Shown here in pieces: positions 6,340-14,606 of a DNA stretch of 42,930 nucleotides; the first letter of the stretch is position 1, and each line of letters opens with the position of its first letter. The stretch is from positions 1 through 42,930 of the forward strand of contig NZ_JAAKZY010000080.1 of NCBI RefSeq assembly GCF_011045015.1. Reading direction: 5' to 3'. The notes beneath the pieces were generated by a model. That model was not told the origin of the DNA. It ran no database searches and saw only the letters and a program-made list of their open reading frames with translations. The position numbers and the translations under genes were made by a program. The stretch is from Streptomyces scabichelini (lineage in GTDB: Bacteria; Actinomycetota; Actinomycetes; Streptomycetales; Streptomycetaceae).

Positions 6340-6379
6340 TTTTCAAGACCGTTCCCTTAGGCCGCTCGGGCAACCCACC
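6293..6379 (-). tRNA. tRNA-Ser (anticodon UGA)
   Basis: On the minus strand the 87-nt gene folds as a class II tRNA. The 7-bp acceptor stem is GGTGGGT with ACCCACC and discriminator G. The anticodon stem ACGGT/ACCGT encloses loop CTTGAAA with anticodon TGA. A long variable arm follows, then the T stem GTGGG/CCCAC around TTCAAAT. CCA is not encoded. The gene hosts the integrated element in its 3' half. Confidence 0.95.
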
Positions 6380-6405
6380 CCGCGCCGACCGTAGATCGGC
6401 GCGGG
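6379..6405 (-). terminator. Hairpin between htrA and tRNA-Ser
   Basis: CCCGCGCCGA (6379-6388) and TCGGCGCGGG (6396-6405) are perfect 10-bp complements with a 7-nt loop. The stem lies 32 nt after the protease stop codon and directly before the tRNA 5' end on the same strand. It probably ends protease transcription; it could also be a processing signal if the two are co-transcribed. Confidence 0.55.
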
Positions 6406-6437
6406 ATCAAGACTAACGGGTCGGCTGTCGTAACGGG

Positions 6438-7964
6438 TCAGCTGTCTCCCTTGCGCTCGCCGAGGGTGACCTCGGCCGTCTGGGTCTTGCCGTCGCGGGT
6501 GTACGTGAGCGTGACCGTGTCGCCGGGCTGGTGGGTCCAGATCTCGCCGATGAGGGCGGGGCCGCTGTCGATCGCCGTGTCGTCGATCTTGGTGATGAGG
6601 TCGCCCGGCTTGAGTCCGGCCTTGTCGGCGGGGCCGCCCTGCTCGACCGGGTCCGCGCCGCCCGCGCCCTCCTCGGTGATCCTCGCGCCGCCCGTGCCCT
6701 CCTCCAGGGAGACCGAGGCGCCGATCACCGGGTAGACCGGCTGGCCGGTCTTGATCAGCTGCTGCGCGACGTTCTTCGCCTGGTTGATCGGGATCGCGAA
6801 GCCCAGGCCTATGGAGCCGGACTGGCCGGTGCCGCCCAGGCCGTTGCCGGAGGACTGGATGGCCGAGTTGATGCCGATCACCGAGCCGTTCGCGTCCAGG
6901 AGCGGACCGCCGGAGTTGCCAGGGTTGATCGAGGCGTCGGTCTGCAGCGCGCTCATGTACGAGGCCTTGCCGCTGGAGCTGCCGTCGCTGGAGGCCACCG
7001 GGCGGTTCTTGGCGCTGATGATGCCGGTGGTCACCGTGTTGGACAGGCCGAAAGGCGCGCCGATCGCGATCGTCGAGTCCCCGACGGTCACCTTTTCGGA
7101 GTTGCCTAGCGGCAGCGGGTTCAGGTCCGAGGGGGCGTTGTTGAGCTTGATGACCGCGACGTCGTACCCCTGCGCGTTGCCGACCACCTCGGCGTCGTAC
7201 TTCTTGCCGTTGGGGAAGGTCGCGGAGAGTTTGCCGCCGTCGACCGCCTCCGCCACCACGTGGTTGTTGGTGAGGATGTGGCCCTGCTTGTCGAAGACGA
7301 AGCCGGTGCCCGTGCCGCCCTCTCCGCTGCCGCTCTCCGCCTCGATGGTGACGGTGCTCGGCAGGGCCTTGGCGGCCACGGCCGCGACCGTGCCGGCGTC
7401 GCGCTTGAAGTCACCGCCGCTCTGCGAGGCGGACACCGTCGTCGAACCCGTGGAGGTGTCGTTGCTGTCGGCCGCCCAGTAGCCGATGCCGCCGCCCACG
7501 CCGCCCGCGACGAGCGCGGCCACCAGGACCGCGGCGAGCAGACCGCCGCGACCGCCGCCGGACTTGGGCGCGGGCTGCTGGTACGAGGATCCCCAGCCGG
7601 CCCCCGAGCCGCCGTCCGCGTACGCCGGCGTGGCAGGCGGAGGAGGAGGCGGCCAGGAGCCCGCCTCGGGACCGGGACCGGGAGCGGGAGCTGCGCCTGC
7701 GCCTGCGCCTTCCGGCGTACCGGAGGGCATCTTCGGCAGCGCGGCCGTCGGATCACTCTCCTGGGACGGGGACGAAGCCGTTCCATGAGGTGAGGCCGCG
7801 CCCTGGGACGGATCCGTCCCCTGGTACCCGGCCGCTTCCGGTCGGGACTCCGTCCGCGGTGGAACCCCATGCTCCGGATGCGCGGAAGCAGCGGGAGTGT
7901 CCACCGGCACAGGAGGTGCAGACGGGGCCGGGGGTACCGCAGTGCCCTCGTTCTCGGTGCTCAC
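6438..7964 (-). CDS. HtrA/DegP-like membrane serine protease with PDZ domain
   Basis: This 508-aa trypsin-like S1C protease probably degrades or senses misfolded proteins outside the membrane. Residues 1-130 are a Pro/Ala/Gly-rich cytoplasmic tail. One membrane helix follows near 142-165 (LLAAVLVAALVAGGVGGGIG). The protease domain then shows the triad: His in TNNHVV (about residue 236), Asp in GYDVAVIKL (about 267) and Ser in NPGNSGGPLLD (about 350). A C-terminal PDZ domain (about 410-500) includes ADKAGLKPGDLITKIDD. The GTG start at 7964 has an upstream AGGAAGAG. The Pro-rich N-terminus and single anchor are typical of actinobacterial HtrA/PepD proteins. The gene is alone, followed by a hairpin and tRNA-Ser. 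Confidence 0.93.
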   Translation of the reverse strand: MSTENEGTAVPPAPSAPPVPVDTPAASAHPEHGVPPRTESRPEAAGYQGTDPSQGAASPHGTASSPSQESDPTAALPKMPSGTPEGAGAGAAPAPGPGPEAGSWPPPPPPATPAYADGGSGAGWGSSYQQPAPKSGGGRGGLLAAVLVAALVAGGVGGGIGYWAADSNDTSTGSTTVSASQSGGDFKRDAGTVAAVAAKALPSTVTIEAESGSGEGGTGTGFVFDKQGHILTNNHVVAEAVDGGKLSATFPNGKKYDAEVVGNAQGYDVAVIKLNNAPSDLNPLPLGNSEKVTVGDSTIAIGAPFGLSNTVTTGIISAKNRPVASSDGSSSGKASYMSALQTDASINPGNSGGPLLDANGSVIGINSAIQSSGNGLGGTGQSGSIGLGFAIPINQAKNVAQQLIKTGQPVYPVIGASVSLEEGTGGARITEEGAGGADPVEQGGPADKAGLKPGDLITKIDDTAIDSGPALIGEIWTHQPGDTVTLTYTRDGKTQTAEVTLGERKGDS

Positions 7965-8134
7965 AGCTCTTCCTCTCGATCCACGGCTGCTCTTTCCGAT
8001 CGCACTCGGCCACGCTCGCTCATACGTGTTCGCGACCGGCGCGATTCAGCTGTGCATGTGCTTCTTTTGTATGCCGTCAGCTTTTCCCACGGGACGTCAG
8101 GGCGCCATAAGCGGTGCCTGTGGGTCCCGGACCT

Positions 8135-8163
8135 TCCTTTATATAGGACCAGTCAGACATAAC
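8135..8163 (-). promoter_or_regulatory. AT-rich promoter-like segment upstream of htrA
   Basis: On the minus strand the segment reads GGTTATGTC followed by CCTATATAAAGG, an unusually AT-rich patch in this GC-rich DNA. TATATAA could be a -10 box about 170 nt upstream of the protease start, implying a long leader. I cannot identify a confident -35 box. Confidence 0.35.
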
Positions 8164-8255
8164 CACCGCAGCTCCTGAGCCGCCGCCCTTGGCGCGTACC
8201 CACGCGCGTGGGGACCCATGACGCAGCGACACGCGCGCGGTGGCACCATGACGCG

Positions 8256-9068
8256 GTGACCCACGCACGACAGCACCTGATCCAGGTCGTCGCCCATCGC
8301 GGCGCCTCCGAAGAGGCGCCCGAGCACACCCTGGCCGCCTACGAGAAGGCGATCGAGGACGGGGCGGACGCCCTCGAGTGCGATGTACGGCTGACCGCGG
8401 ACGGCCATCTCGTCTGCGTCCACGACCGCCGCGTCAACCGCACCTCCAACGGCCGCGGCGCCGTCTCCGCCCTGGAGCTCGCCGACCTCGCCACCCTGGA
8501 CTTCGGTTCCTGGAAGAACCGCGACGAGGCGCCCGACTGGGAGCAGCAACGGCCCCCGTCCTGGGAGCAGCAGTCCGTCCTCACGCTCGAGCGCCTCCTC
8601 GGACTCGTCGCCGACGCCGGCCGCCGCGTCGAGCTGGCCATCGAGACGAAGCACCCCACCCGCTGGGCGGGCCAGGTCGAGGAGCGTCTGCTGTACCTCC
8701 TGAAGCGCTTCGGCCTGGACGCCCCCGCCTCCGCCGCCGAATCGCCCGTACGGGTCATGAGCTTCTCGGCGCGCTCGCTGCACCGCGTTCAGGCGGCCTC
8801 CCCGACGCTGCCGACGGTCTACCTGCTCCAGTTCCTCTCGCCCCGGCTGCGCGACGGACGGCTGCCCGTGGGGGTGCGGATCGCGGGCCCGTCCATGCGG
8901 ATCGTGCGCAACCACCCGGCGTACATCGAGCGCCTGAAGCGGGCCGGGCATCACGTTCACGTATGGACCGTGAACGAACCGGAGGACGTCGCTCTCTGCG
9001 TCGAGCTGGGTGTCGACGCGATCATCACCAACCGCCCGCGCGCGGTGCTCCGTCAGCTGGGGCGCTGA
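8256..9068 (+). CDS. Glycerophosphodiester phosphodiesterase
   Basis: The enzyme hydrolyses glycerophosphodiesters to glycerol-3-phosphate and an alcohol. The family signatures are all present: HRGASEEAPEHTL at the N-terminus with catalytic His-Arg, the Glu/Asp metal ligands in ALECDVRLTADG, and VCVHDRRVNRTSNG with the second His. The C-terminus has HVWTVNEPEDVALCVELGVDAIITNRP, closing the TIM barrel. I chose GTG 8256 (270 aa) because the family starts close to the HRG motif and a CACCAT box lies 6 nt upstream, suggesting a leaderless start. A GTG at 8208 would add 16 residues. No signal peptide is seen, so it is probably cytoplasmic. Confidence 0.92.
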   Translation: MTHARQHLIQVVAHRGASEEAPEHTLAAYEKAIEDGADALECDVRLTADGHLVCVHDRRVNRTSNGRGAVSALELADLATLDFGSWKNRDEAPDWEQQRPPSWEQQSVLTLERLLGLVADAGRRVELAIETKHPTRWAGQVEERLLYLLKRFGLDAPASAAESPVRVMSFSARSLHRVQAASPTLPTVYLLQFLSPRLRDGRLPVGVRIAGPSMRIVRNHPAYIERLKRAGHHVHVWTVNEPEDVALCVELGVDAIITNRPRAVLRQLGR

Positions 9069-9251
9069 CCTGCGAGGTCCAGGGCTTCGGCCATACCGTC
9101 GAAATCCGGCCATCCGGTCACGGGGAGTGCTCCGGCGCGTTCGGTCCGTATTCGATCGTTACGAGTGCGTCACTGCATGTGCATTGGCCGGTTTCCGGTC
9201 CAGTCCAAGAGGGCATCCACACCGTGGCGTGGGGCGAAGGAGGTCTCGGGG

Positions 9252-9830
9252 GTGGCGTTGGTGGTGGCACAGGAGGTGCCCACGTCGTCGAGCATGGCCG
9301 TACCCCATGGCCCTGCGGGCGTGGGGAAAGCAAGACAGCGGATGCGCACTCAGTTGCGCTCCGGTGGTGTGGCGGATGCGGTCATCGACGATGCCGTACT
9401 GATCCTTTCCGAACTGCTGAGCAACGCGTGCCGGCACGGCAGGCCGCTGGGCGACGCGCTGGCCGGCGACGGTGATGTCCGGGCCGCATGGCGCGTGGAC
9501 CCCGGCGGACGACTCACCGTCGAGGTGACGGACGGTGGTGGTCCGACCCGTCCGGTTCCGGCCACGCCCTCGGTCACCGCGCACGGCGGCCGTGGGCTGA
9601 ACATCATCACCGCGCTGGCCGACGACTGGGGCGTCAGGGACGACGTCCACGGTGAGGTCACGGTGTGGGTGGTCGTCCAGAAGGACGCGCGCGCGGAGCG
9701 TCGCCGCGACGATTTCGCCACGCGCTCCGCCGCTCTCGACTTCGCCCGCGCGGGAAGTGCCCCCGTCGGCCCCCCGGTGTCCGCGATGCCCGACCTGGAC
9801 TTCGGGGACTCATTCGACGATTTGGGCTGA
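9252..9830 (+). CDS. RsbW-like ATP-binding protein (HATPase)
   Basis: A GHKL-type ATPase resembling anti-sigma kinases: N-box ILSELLSNACRHG, G1-box VTDGGGPTRP and G2-box HGGRGLNIITALAD. Such proteins phosphorylate anti-anti-sigma factors or sequester sigma factors, and Streptomyces encodes dozens. The GTG at 9252 follows GAAGGAGG (9236-9243) by 8 nt, giving 192 aa; upstream in-frame starts lack a ribosome site. No sigma factor or antagonist gene is adjacent, so the partner is unknown. The C-terminal tail (DLDFGDSFDDLG) overlaps a 21-bp tandem repeat (9813-9854) that duplicates the stop codon in frame. Confidence 0.85.
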   Translation: MALVVAQEVPTSSSMAVPHGPAGVGKARQRMRTQLRSGGVADAVIDDAVLILSELLSNACRHGRPLGDALAGDGDVRAAWRVDPGGRLTVEVTDGGGPTRPVPATPSVTAHGGRGLNIITALADDWGVRDDVHGEVTVWVVVQKDARAERRRDDFATRSAALDFARAGSAPVGPPVSAMPDLDFGDSFDDLG

Positions 9831-9854
9831 AGCTTCGACGATTTGGACTGAAGC
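9813..9854 (+). repeat. 21-bp tandem duplication across the stop codon
   Basis: Two 21-bp units, 9813-9833 and 9834-9854, differ at a single base. Each contains the codons for FDDL followed by one residue and a TGA, so the stop codon is duplicated in frame. Readthrough of the first would add only six residues. It looks like a recent slippage product. Confidence 0.75.
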
Positions 9855-9878
9855 GCCGGTTCCGCGACGACCCGGCGG

Positions 9879-9887
9879 TTGTCCACA
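9879..9887 (+). promoter_or_regulatory. DnaA box (TTGTCCACA)
   Basis: A perfect TTGTCCACA 9-mer, the favoured Streptomyces DnaA box, lies in the intergenic region before the SEC-C gene. It is a single copy. A TAGGCT box at 9916-9921 downstream may be the -10 of the next gene. Confidence 0.6.
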
Positions 9888-9962
9888 GGGTCCCGTCGGT
9901 CCTCGTACGAGCGGCTAGGCTCGCGCCCGTACGAGACGAGCCGTAACCGGGAGACACCCACG

Positions 9963-10928
9963 ATGGCCAAGAAGCGATCCCAGACGAAGGCCAGGCAGCC
10001 GCGGCCGCAGGACGGCGACATCCCGGTTGTGGGTGCCCGCGAACCCTGCCCCTGCGGCAGTGGCCGCCGCTACAAGGCCTGCCATGGACGGAGCGCGTCG
10101 CATGCCGTGACCGAGCTGGTGCAGCGCCCCTTCGAGAGGCTGCCGGGCGAGTGCGACTGGGTCGCGCTGCGCGAGCTGGTGCCCGCGGCCACTGTCGAGC
10201 TGCCCCTCAAGGAGTCCCTGCCGGAGGGTGTTCCTTCGGTCACGCTGGCGACCGTCCTGCCGATGGCGTGGCCCGCGCTGCGCCGCGACGACGGCTCCGT
10301 GATGATCGGTCTCCAGAACGACACCTCTTCCGGGGACATCAGCCGCGACCTTGCCGACACCCTGCAGCGCGCGCTGACCGCCGAGCCCGGCACTCCGGTC
10401 CAGGGCCGGCGCGCCCCGGCGGACGGGCCGCGGCTGCAGGACCTGCTCGACCCCGAAGGCGCGTTCGAGCCAGTTGTGCACTCGGGCTTCGAATTCTGGG
10501 TTCCGGACTCGGAGAACGCGTCTACGGAGGTGACCGCGTCCCTGGAGCGTGCCAACGCCGCCGCCATCCCGACGGTGAAGCTGTCGGGCGTCGACGCCGC
10601 GTACTGGTGCGAGACCCCGGACAAGAACCACCTGCGCTGGGTCATGCCGCACGCAGAGGAGCAGCTTCTGGACGCGCTCGCGCGGCTGCACGCGGCCGGC
10701 CGGTCGAGCCTCGGAGAAGGCACCCGCCTCGTGGGCTCCTTCCGTGCGCACGGCCTCACGGTGCCGGTCTGGGACCTGCCGACGGGCGTCACGGCGGAGG
10801 ACATCGAGAAGCCGGCGGCCGAGTTCGCCGAGCGGCTCGCCGCCGCACTGGCCACGGACGCACCGCTCACCGCGGACGAGCGCCGGGCGCGTGGTGGCCT
10901 CACCAACCGCCAGGTCACGCTCAGTTGA
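9963..10928 (+). CDS. SEC-C motif protein (DUF5926-like)
   Basis: The 321-aa protein starts with a basic tail (MAKKRSQTKARQPRPQ) followed by a SEC-C zinc-binding motif, EPCPCGSGRRYKACHG (about residues 28-43), as found at the SecA C-terminus. The rest (VTELVQRPFERLPGECDWVALRELVPAATVEL onward) resembles the actinobacterial DUF5926 family, whose function is unknown. The ATG at 9963 follows GGGAGAC. No membrane segment is seen. The gene is single, with a terminator-like hairpin 165 nt downstream. A role in SecA or ribosome contact is only a guess from the motif. Confidence 0.85.
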   Translation: MAKKRSQTKARQPRPQDGDIPVVGAREPCPCGSGRRYKACHGRSASHAVTELVQRPFERLPGECDWVALRELVPAATVELPLKESLPEGVPSVTLATVLPMAWPALRRDDGSVMIGLQNDTSSGDISRDLADTLQRALTAEPGTPVQGRRAPADGPRLQDLLDPEGAFEPVVHSGFEFWVPDSENASTEVTASLERANAAAIPTVKLSGVDAAYWCETPDKNHLRWVMPHAEEQLLDALARLHAAGRSSLGEGTRLVGSFRAHGLTVPVWDLPTGVTAEDIEKPAAEFAERLAAALATDAPLTADERRARGGLTNRQVTLS

Positions 10929-11092
10929 CGCCCCTTCGACGCCCCGCCTTCGGCTGACCGACCGGTCAGCCGACAGGGGAATCGCGGAACTGGTGACTCC
11001 TGTCACAACTCCCTGTTGCGGCAGGAGAATCGGTGTCCGAATAGCCGAGTTCGAATTTGCGAACTGCCGATCTCTTGTTACCGTTCCAATAG

Positions 11093-11130
11093 CCCGGTTG
11101 CTGGTGCATCCCCCGTCGCCAGCAACCGGG
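11093..11130 (+). terminator. Rho-independent-like terminator
   Basis: CCCGGTTGCTGG (11093-11104) and its perfect complement (11119-11130) form a 12-bp stem with a 14-nt loop, followed by TCTTTCC. It lies 165 nt after the SEC-C stop codon, so it ends that transcript or a small RNA from the intervening, rather AT-rich stretch (about 11030-11090). Confidence 0.65.
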
Positions 11131-11203
11131 TCTTTCCGTTTCCGGATCCCGGCCCGCCGTCGAGACAGTTCTCAACCCGCCCTCCACGCAGGCGAGTTGG
11201 CCT

Positions 11204-11758
11204 CTACGCAGCGGAGTTGCTCCCCGAGCGCAGCAGCAGCGGTCCGTCGGCGCCCGCCGCGAACTCCGTGACCGCCGCGTACGCCCGCGCGTCTCCCGTC
11301 GTGCGCTCCCGAGGCGTCTCGCACGCCCCCGGCTCGTCGTCCGCGCCCACCGCGCAATGCATCTGAACGGTGCGGCCGCCGGGCGCCATGAGGGTCAGTA
11401 CGGCAGCCAGGTCGTCGCCGGTGGCATTGCGGTAATACGTACGCGCCCAGGTGTCCCGCTCCTGGGTCAGCACGCAGGTCTGCGCCTCGATGCCGTCGGG
11501 CGAGGCGAGTTCGGGACCGCAGCGGGAGATGCCCGCGGGGCTCAGGCCGAGCAGCAGCGAGCTCGGGCCGGGCTGCGATGCGGCCGCATCGTCGTCGACG
11601 CGCTCGGATGTACGTACCGCCGCGGGCCTCTCGTGGCCGACGGGCCCGGCGGAGGCCACGGCCAGCGGCAGCGCGGCCATGAGCGCGACGACTCCGGTCA
11701 GCACCGGCAGACGAACTCTTCGGTGATCTGAGGGTCGCCCCCCAGAAGAAAGCAGCAT
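11204..11758 (-). CDS. Secreted hypothetical protein
   Basis: The product of 184 aa has an Arg-containing N-terminus and a hydrophobic stretch (LPVLTGVVALMAALPLAVASAG, residues about 17-38), then a likely signal peptidase site. The mature part has Cys in SRCGP, QTCVL, MHCAV and GACETP, and a segment ERDTWARTYYRNATGDDLAAVLTLMAPGGRTVQMHC resembling a beta-sandwich. I do not recognise a family. The ATG at 11758 is chosen because it places the signal peptide correctly, but it lacks a good ribosome site. The primase-like gene ends 56 nt upstream on the same strand, so the two may be co-transcribed. Confidence 0.7.
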   Translation of the reverse strand: MLLSSGGRPSDHRRVRLPVLTGVVALMAALPLAVASAGPVGHERPAAVRTSERVDDDAAASQPGPSSLLLGLSPAGISRCGPELASPDGIEAQTCVLTQERDTWARTYYRNATGDDLAAVLTLMAPGGRTVQMHCAVGADDEPGACETPRERTTGDARAYAAVTEFAAGADGPLLLRSGSNSAA

Positions 11759-11814
11759 GAAAAGGAAGATAACGACCAAGAGAGGGCGCTCGGTTCTCCG
11801 CGCGCCCGATTCCC

Positions 11815-12480
11815 CTACAACTCGGGCGCGCTCACACCCGGACGAGTGAGGGCCTCCACCACAGCGTCCACTACGGCTTCCACATCGGGCACCCACGGCG
11901 CGGCCGAGCCGGGCAGCGGCGCACGCTCCCAGCAGATCTGGCCCTGGCCGGTCTCGGACGGGGGCAGCGCGAGATAGCCGCCCTCTCCATGGAAGCGCAG
12001 TGAGCCGGGCACGAAGTCCTTGGCGTAGAGCAGCTCACCCAGCTGCTCGAACGAGTACGGCTGCACGAGCAGCGCCCAGCGCGTGGGGGACGCGATCACC
12101 GGGCCGAGGCGCATGCCCATGTGGTCGAGTGCACCGAGCGCGCGAGAGGCGGCGAGAGCCGGCAGGCTCACCGCACACGGGGCCGTGCCTCCGGTGGCGA
12201 GGACGATCGGCGCCGCGGGGCGGTTTGTCCACCACCAGCGCACCATGCGCTCGTCGGTGGTGGCCGCGAGCAGGCCGGGGTCGAACGGGTGAGCGCCTGG
12301 AACCGTGCACTCCGGATCGGGGCATGCGCAGCGGGCCCGCCCCTGCGGGTCCGGCGCGACGCCGGGGAGTACGGGCCACTGCCATGCGGTCGCGAATGTC
12401 AGGGCCGCGCTGAGCATCTCAGGCCTTCCATTGTTTCGCCTGGAAAGGAGCCTGCGTCGCCTTCCGAGGATCTCGCGCAT
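11815..12480 (-). CDS. Stand-alone primase/polymerase-like domain protein
   Basis: The 221-aa protein resembles the N-terminal bifunctional DNA primase/polymerase (prim-pol) domain. It has ALTFATAWQWPVLPGVAPDPQGRARCACPDPECTVPGAHPFDP, a Cys-containing segment, then WWWTNRPAAPIVLATGG, VSLPALAA and FVPGSLRFHGEGGYLALPPS, all recognisable from that family. The fold normally makes primers for plasmid or prophage replication, but this version is short and has no helicase partner. In Streptomyces it sits in the core, so a host role is possible. The ATG at 12480 is preceded by AAGGAACG. I am confident of family resemblance, less so of activity. Confidence 0.7.
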   Translation of the reverse strand: MREILGRRRRLLSRRNNGRPEMLSAALTFATAWQWPVLPGVAPDPQGRARCACPDPECTVPGAHPFDPGLLAATTDERMVRWWWTNRPAAPIVLATGGTAPCAVSLPALAASRALGALDHMGMRLGPVIASPTRWALLVQPYSFEQLGELLYAKDFVPGSLRFHGEGGYLALPPSETGQGQICWERAPLPGSAAPWVPDVEAVVDAVVEALTRPGVSAPEL

Positions 12481-12951
12481 GAGCGCTCGTTCCTTTCCGT
12501 TGCACGCCTGGCAACACCGAGGACCACATCACACCATGTGTCGATCACTTCACTGTGCGTACCTACTGGCGCATCACACCCCCGTCCAGGACAAGGGGAA
12601 CCCCTATGGGCCGAGCATTGGCTGCGTCCGCGTCCATACTGCGCCTATCAACAGCATGGGCATGGCGTGGGGGTGGCGGCGCCTGGCGTTTGCCGTCTCG
12701 CGTATTGCTTGCCGCCTCCGCCACGGGAGGATGGGGCACGGTCGTCGGTGGTTAAGACGCCCGGGTCCGTCGCCAGGTTCCGGGACGATCCCAATCACCC
12801 CTGGCCTTCACCGAGTACGTACCCATCACGACCGCTGTGACGCTCCGTCGAACAAGGCCAGTCGACCGCAATACACCGTAACCCGAGGCGGTTTTAAGCC
12901 AACTTTGCTTTTCTCGAGTTCCTCTTGGACACCAGGAAACCCAGCAGGACA
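12481..12951. other. Divergent intergenic region (about 470 bp)
   Basis: This spacer separates the minus-strand primase-like gene from the plus-strand phosphatase gene, so promoters for both should be here. I see only one weak short-ORF candidate (12606-12755). The segment just before the phosphatase (about 12870-12925) is relatively AT-rich. Confidence 0.5.
12606..12755 (+). CDS. Possible 49-aa small protein
   Basis: An ATG at 12606 follows AAGGGGA and opens a 49-codon frame ending in TAA. The product is Ala/Gly/Trp-rich (MGRALAASASILRLSTAWAW at the N-terminus) and moderately hydrophobic. It has no recognisable domain. I list it because of the ribosome site and the otherwise empty region; it may be spurious. 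Confidence 0.25.
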   Translation: MGRALAASASILRLSTAWAWRGGGGAWRLPSRVLLAASATGGWGTVVGG

Positions 12952-14472
12952 ATGCTGGACATCCCCTCACGAGTACGTGTACATGTGGAGACACTGCTAG
13001 CGGCGCAGAATGACATGGGGGTTTGCGATGCTTTTGAGCAATACGCACCGGTCGGAAAGCCGGACGCCATGAACGCCCCTCACCTTCCGAAAGTGGCCGG
13101 AATCGATTCTACGGTTCCGGCCCCCACACACACTGGCGCGCCCGCGCCTGCCGCCACGGGTACCTCTTCGGCCACTCCTCCAAACGCCCCGGGAGCCGTT
13201 CTCCAGGACCGTCTCGCCGGCTGGGTCTCCGATCTCACGACCCTGCACGAACTGACCGAGCGGCTGGTGCGCACCGCGTCCCTGGGCGAGGCACTCCATG
13301 AACTGCTGCGCGCGGGAGCCGCCCTCGTGGGCGCCCGGCGCGGTCTGGTCGTACTGGAACCGGGTGACGGTCTCGGCCCGGACACGACCGTCGGCCTGGG
13401 ACTCGCCCGGGCGGATCTCGGGCACATCGAAACGATTCCGCGCAGCTGCATGTCGTACGGGAAGCTCCTCGACACGCCGGCCGGACTGCCCGGCGGGGAG
13501 GCGGAGATCGCACAGCCCGACCTGTTCTCCGAGGACGGTCTCGACCCACGCCACCGCGAGGTGGCCGCCCGGCTCGGCTACGCCGCCAGCTACGCGCTCC
13601 CGCTGTCCACGGACGCGGCGGGCCGCCTGGGCGCCGCCGTCTGGCTCTACGACGAGCCCGCCGAGCCGGTCGAGCGGCAGCGGCACCTCGTCGGCCTGTA
13701 CGCCCGGTACGCCGCCGAGCACCTGGCCCGGCTGGTCGAACTGGAGCGCACGCGCGCGTGCATGACGACGATCACCGAGGAGCTGCTGCCCCCGCGGCTG
13801 CCCCGGGTCTCCGGCGTCCAGCTCGCCGCCCGGCATCGCACCGGTCCGCGCGGCGGCGGCGACTGGTACGACGCGCTGCCCCTGCCGGACGCCGCGCTCG
13901 GCCTCGCGGTCGGCTCCGTCACCGGCACGGGACCCAGCGCGGTCGCCGCGATGGGACGGCTGAGAGCGTCCCTGCGGGCGTACGCCGTGATGGAGGGCGA
14001 GGACCCCGTCGCCGTCCTGTCCGATCTGGAACTGCTGCTCAGGCTGACCGAGCCCGCCCGCTGTGCCACCGCCCTCTTCGCGTACTGCGAGCCCGCTTCG
14101 CGCAAGATCACGATGGCCGGGGCCGGGCACAGTCCGCCGCTGCTGATCGGCGGGCGGCGCACCGAGTTCGTGGAGACGTCGCTGTCGGCGCCGCTGGGCA
14201 TGCTCGCCTGCTGGGAGGCGCCGAGCGTGGAGTTCCAGGCGGAACCCGGAGAGACGGTTCTGCTGTACACGGACGGTCTGCTGCAGCGCACCGGCGACCC
14301 CATGGACCGGGCCTTCGCACGGCTGCACGCGGCGGCCGCGAGCGTACCCAGGACGTTGCGGGCGGACCCGGGGGCGCTCGCCGACCATGTGCTGCGGACG
14401 GTGCTCCCGGAGGGGCTCGACGCGGCCGACGGACGAGAAGACGTGGTGCTGCTGGCGGCGCGCTTCGAGTAG
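12952..14472 (+). CDS. GAF-SpoIIE (PP2C) phosphatase with altered metal motif
   Basis: The 506-aa protein has a GAF-like sensor (about residues 65-240, LHELTERLVRTASLGEALHE and VLEPGDGLGPDTTVG) followed by a SpoIIE/PP2C domain (about 255-500). Such phosphatases dephosphorylate anti-anti-sigma factors opposite RsbW-like kinases. RGGGDWYDALPLPD and YTDGLLQR retain two Asp motifs and GREDVVLLAARF the terminal one. However, the usual GDVxGHG metal loop reads GSVTGTG, losing both the Asp and the His. Activity may be altered or lost. I chose ATG 12952 (MLDIPSRVRVHVETLLAAQND) after AGGA rather than ATG 12925. No cognate sigma or antagonist gene is adjacent. Confidence 0.88.
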   Translation: MLDIPSRVRVHVETLLAAQNDMGVCDAFEQYAPVGKPDAMNAPHLPKVAGIDSTVPAPTHTGAPAPAATGTSSATPPNAPGAVLQDRLAGWVSDLTTLHELTERLVRTASLGEALHELLRAGAALVGARRGLVVLEPGDGLGPDTTVGLGLARADLGHIETIPRSCMSYGKLLDTPAGLPGGEAEIAQPDLFSEDGLDPRHREVAARLGYAASYALPLSTDAAGRLGAAVWLYDEPAEPVERQRHLVGLYARYAAEHLARLVELERTRACMTTITEELLPPRLPRVSGVQLAARHRTGPRGGGDWYDALPLPDAALGLAVGSVTGTGPSAVAAMGRLRASLRAYAVMEGEDPVAVLSDLELLLRLTEPARCATALFAYCEPASRKITMAGAGHSPPLLIGGRRTEFVETSLSAPLGMLACWEAPSVEFQAEPGETVLLYTDGLLQRTGDPMDRAFARLHAAAASVPRTLRADPGALADHVLRTVLPEGLDAADGREDVVLLAARFE

Positions 14473-14606
14473 TCCTCCAGTCCTCCGTAACAGGTCTTCG
14501 GCCCTGGGCCCCCTTCCGTACGACCGTACGATGATGAGGGTGCCCCTGCTTCGAGCGCAGCCGAGAGCTCGGGGGAGGGTCCAGTGCCGTATCTAGGAGG
14601 ATGACC

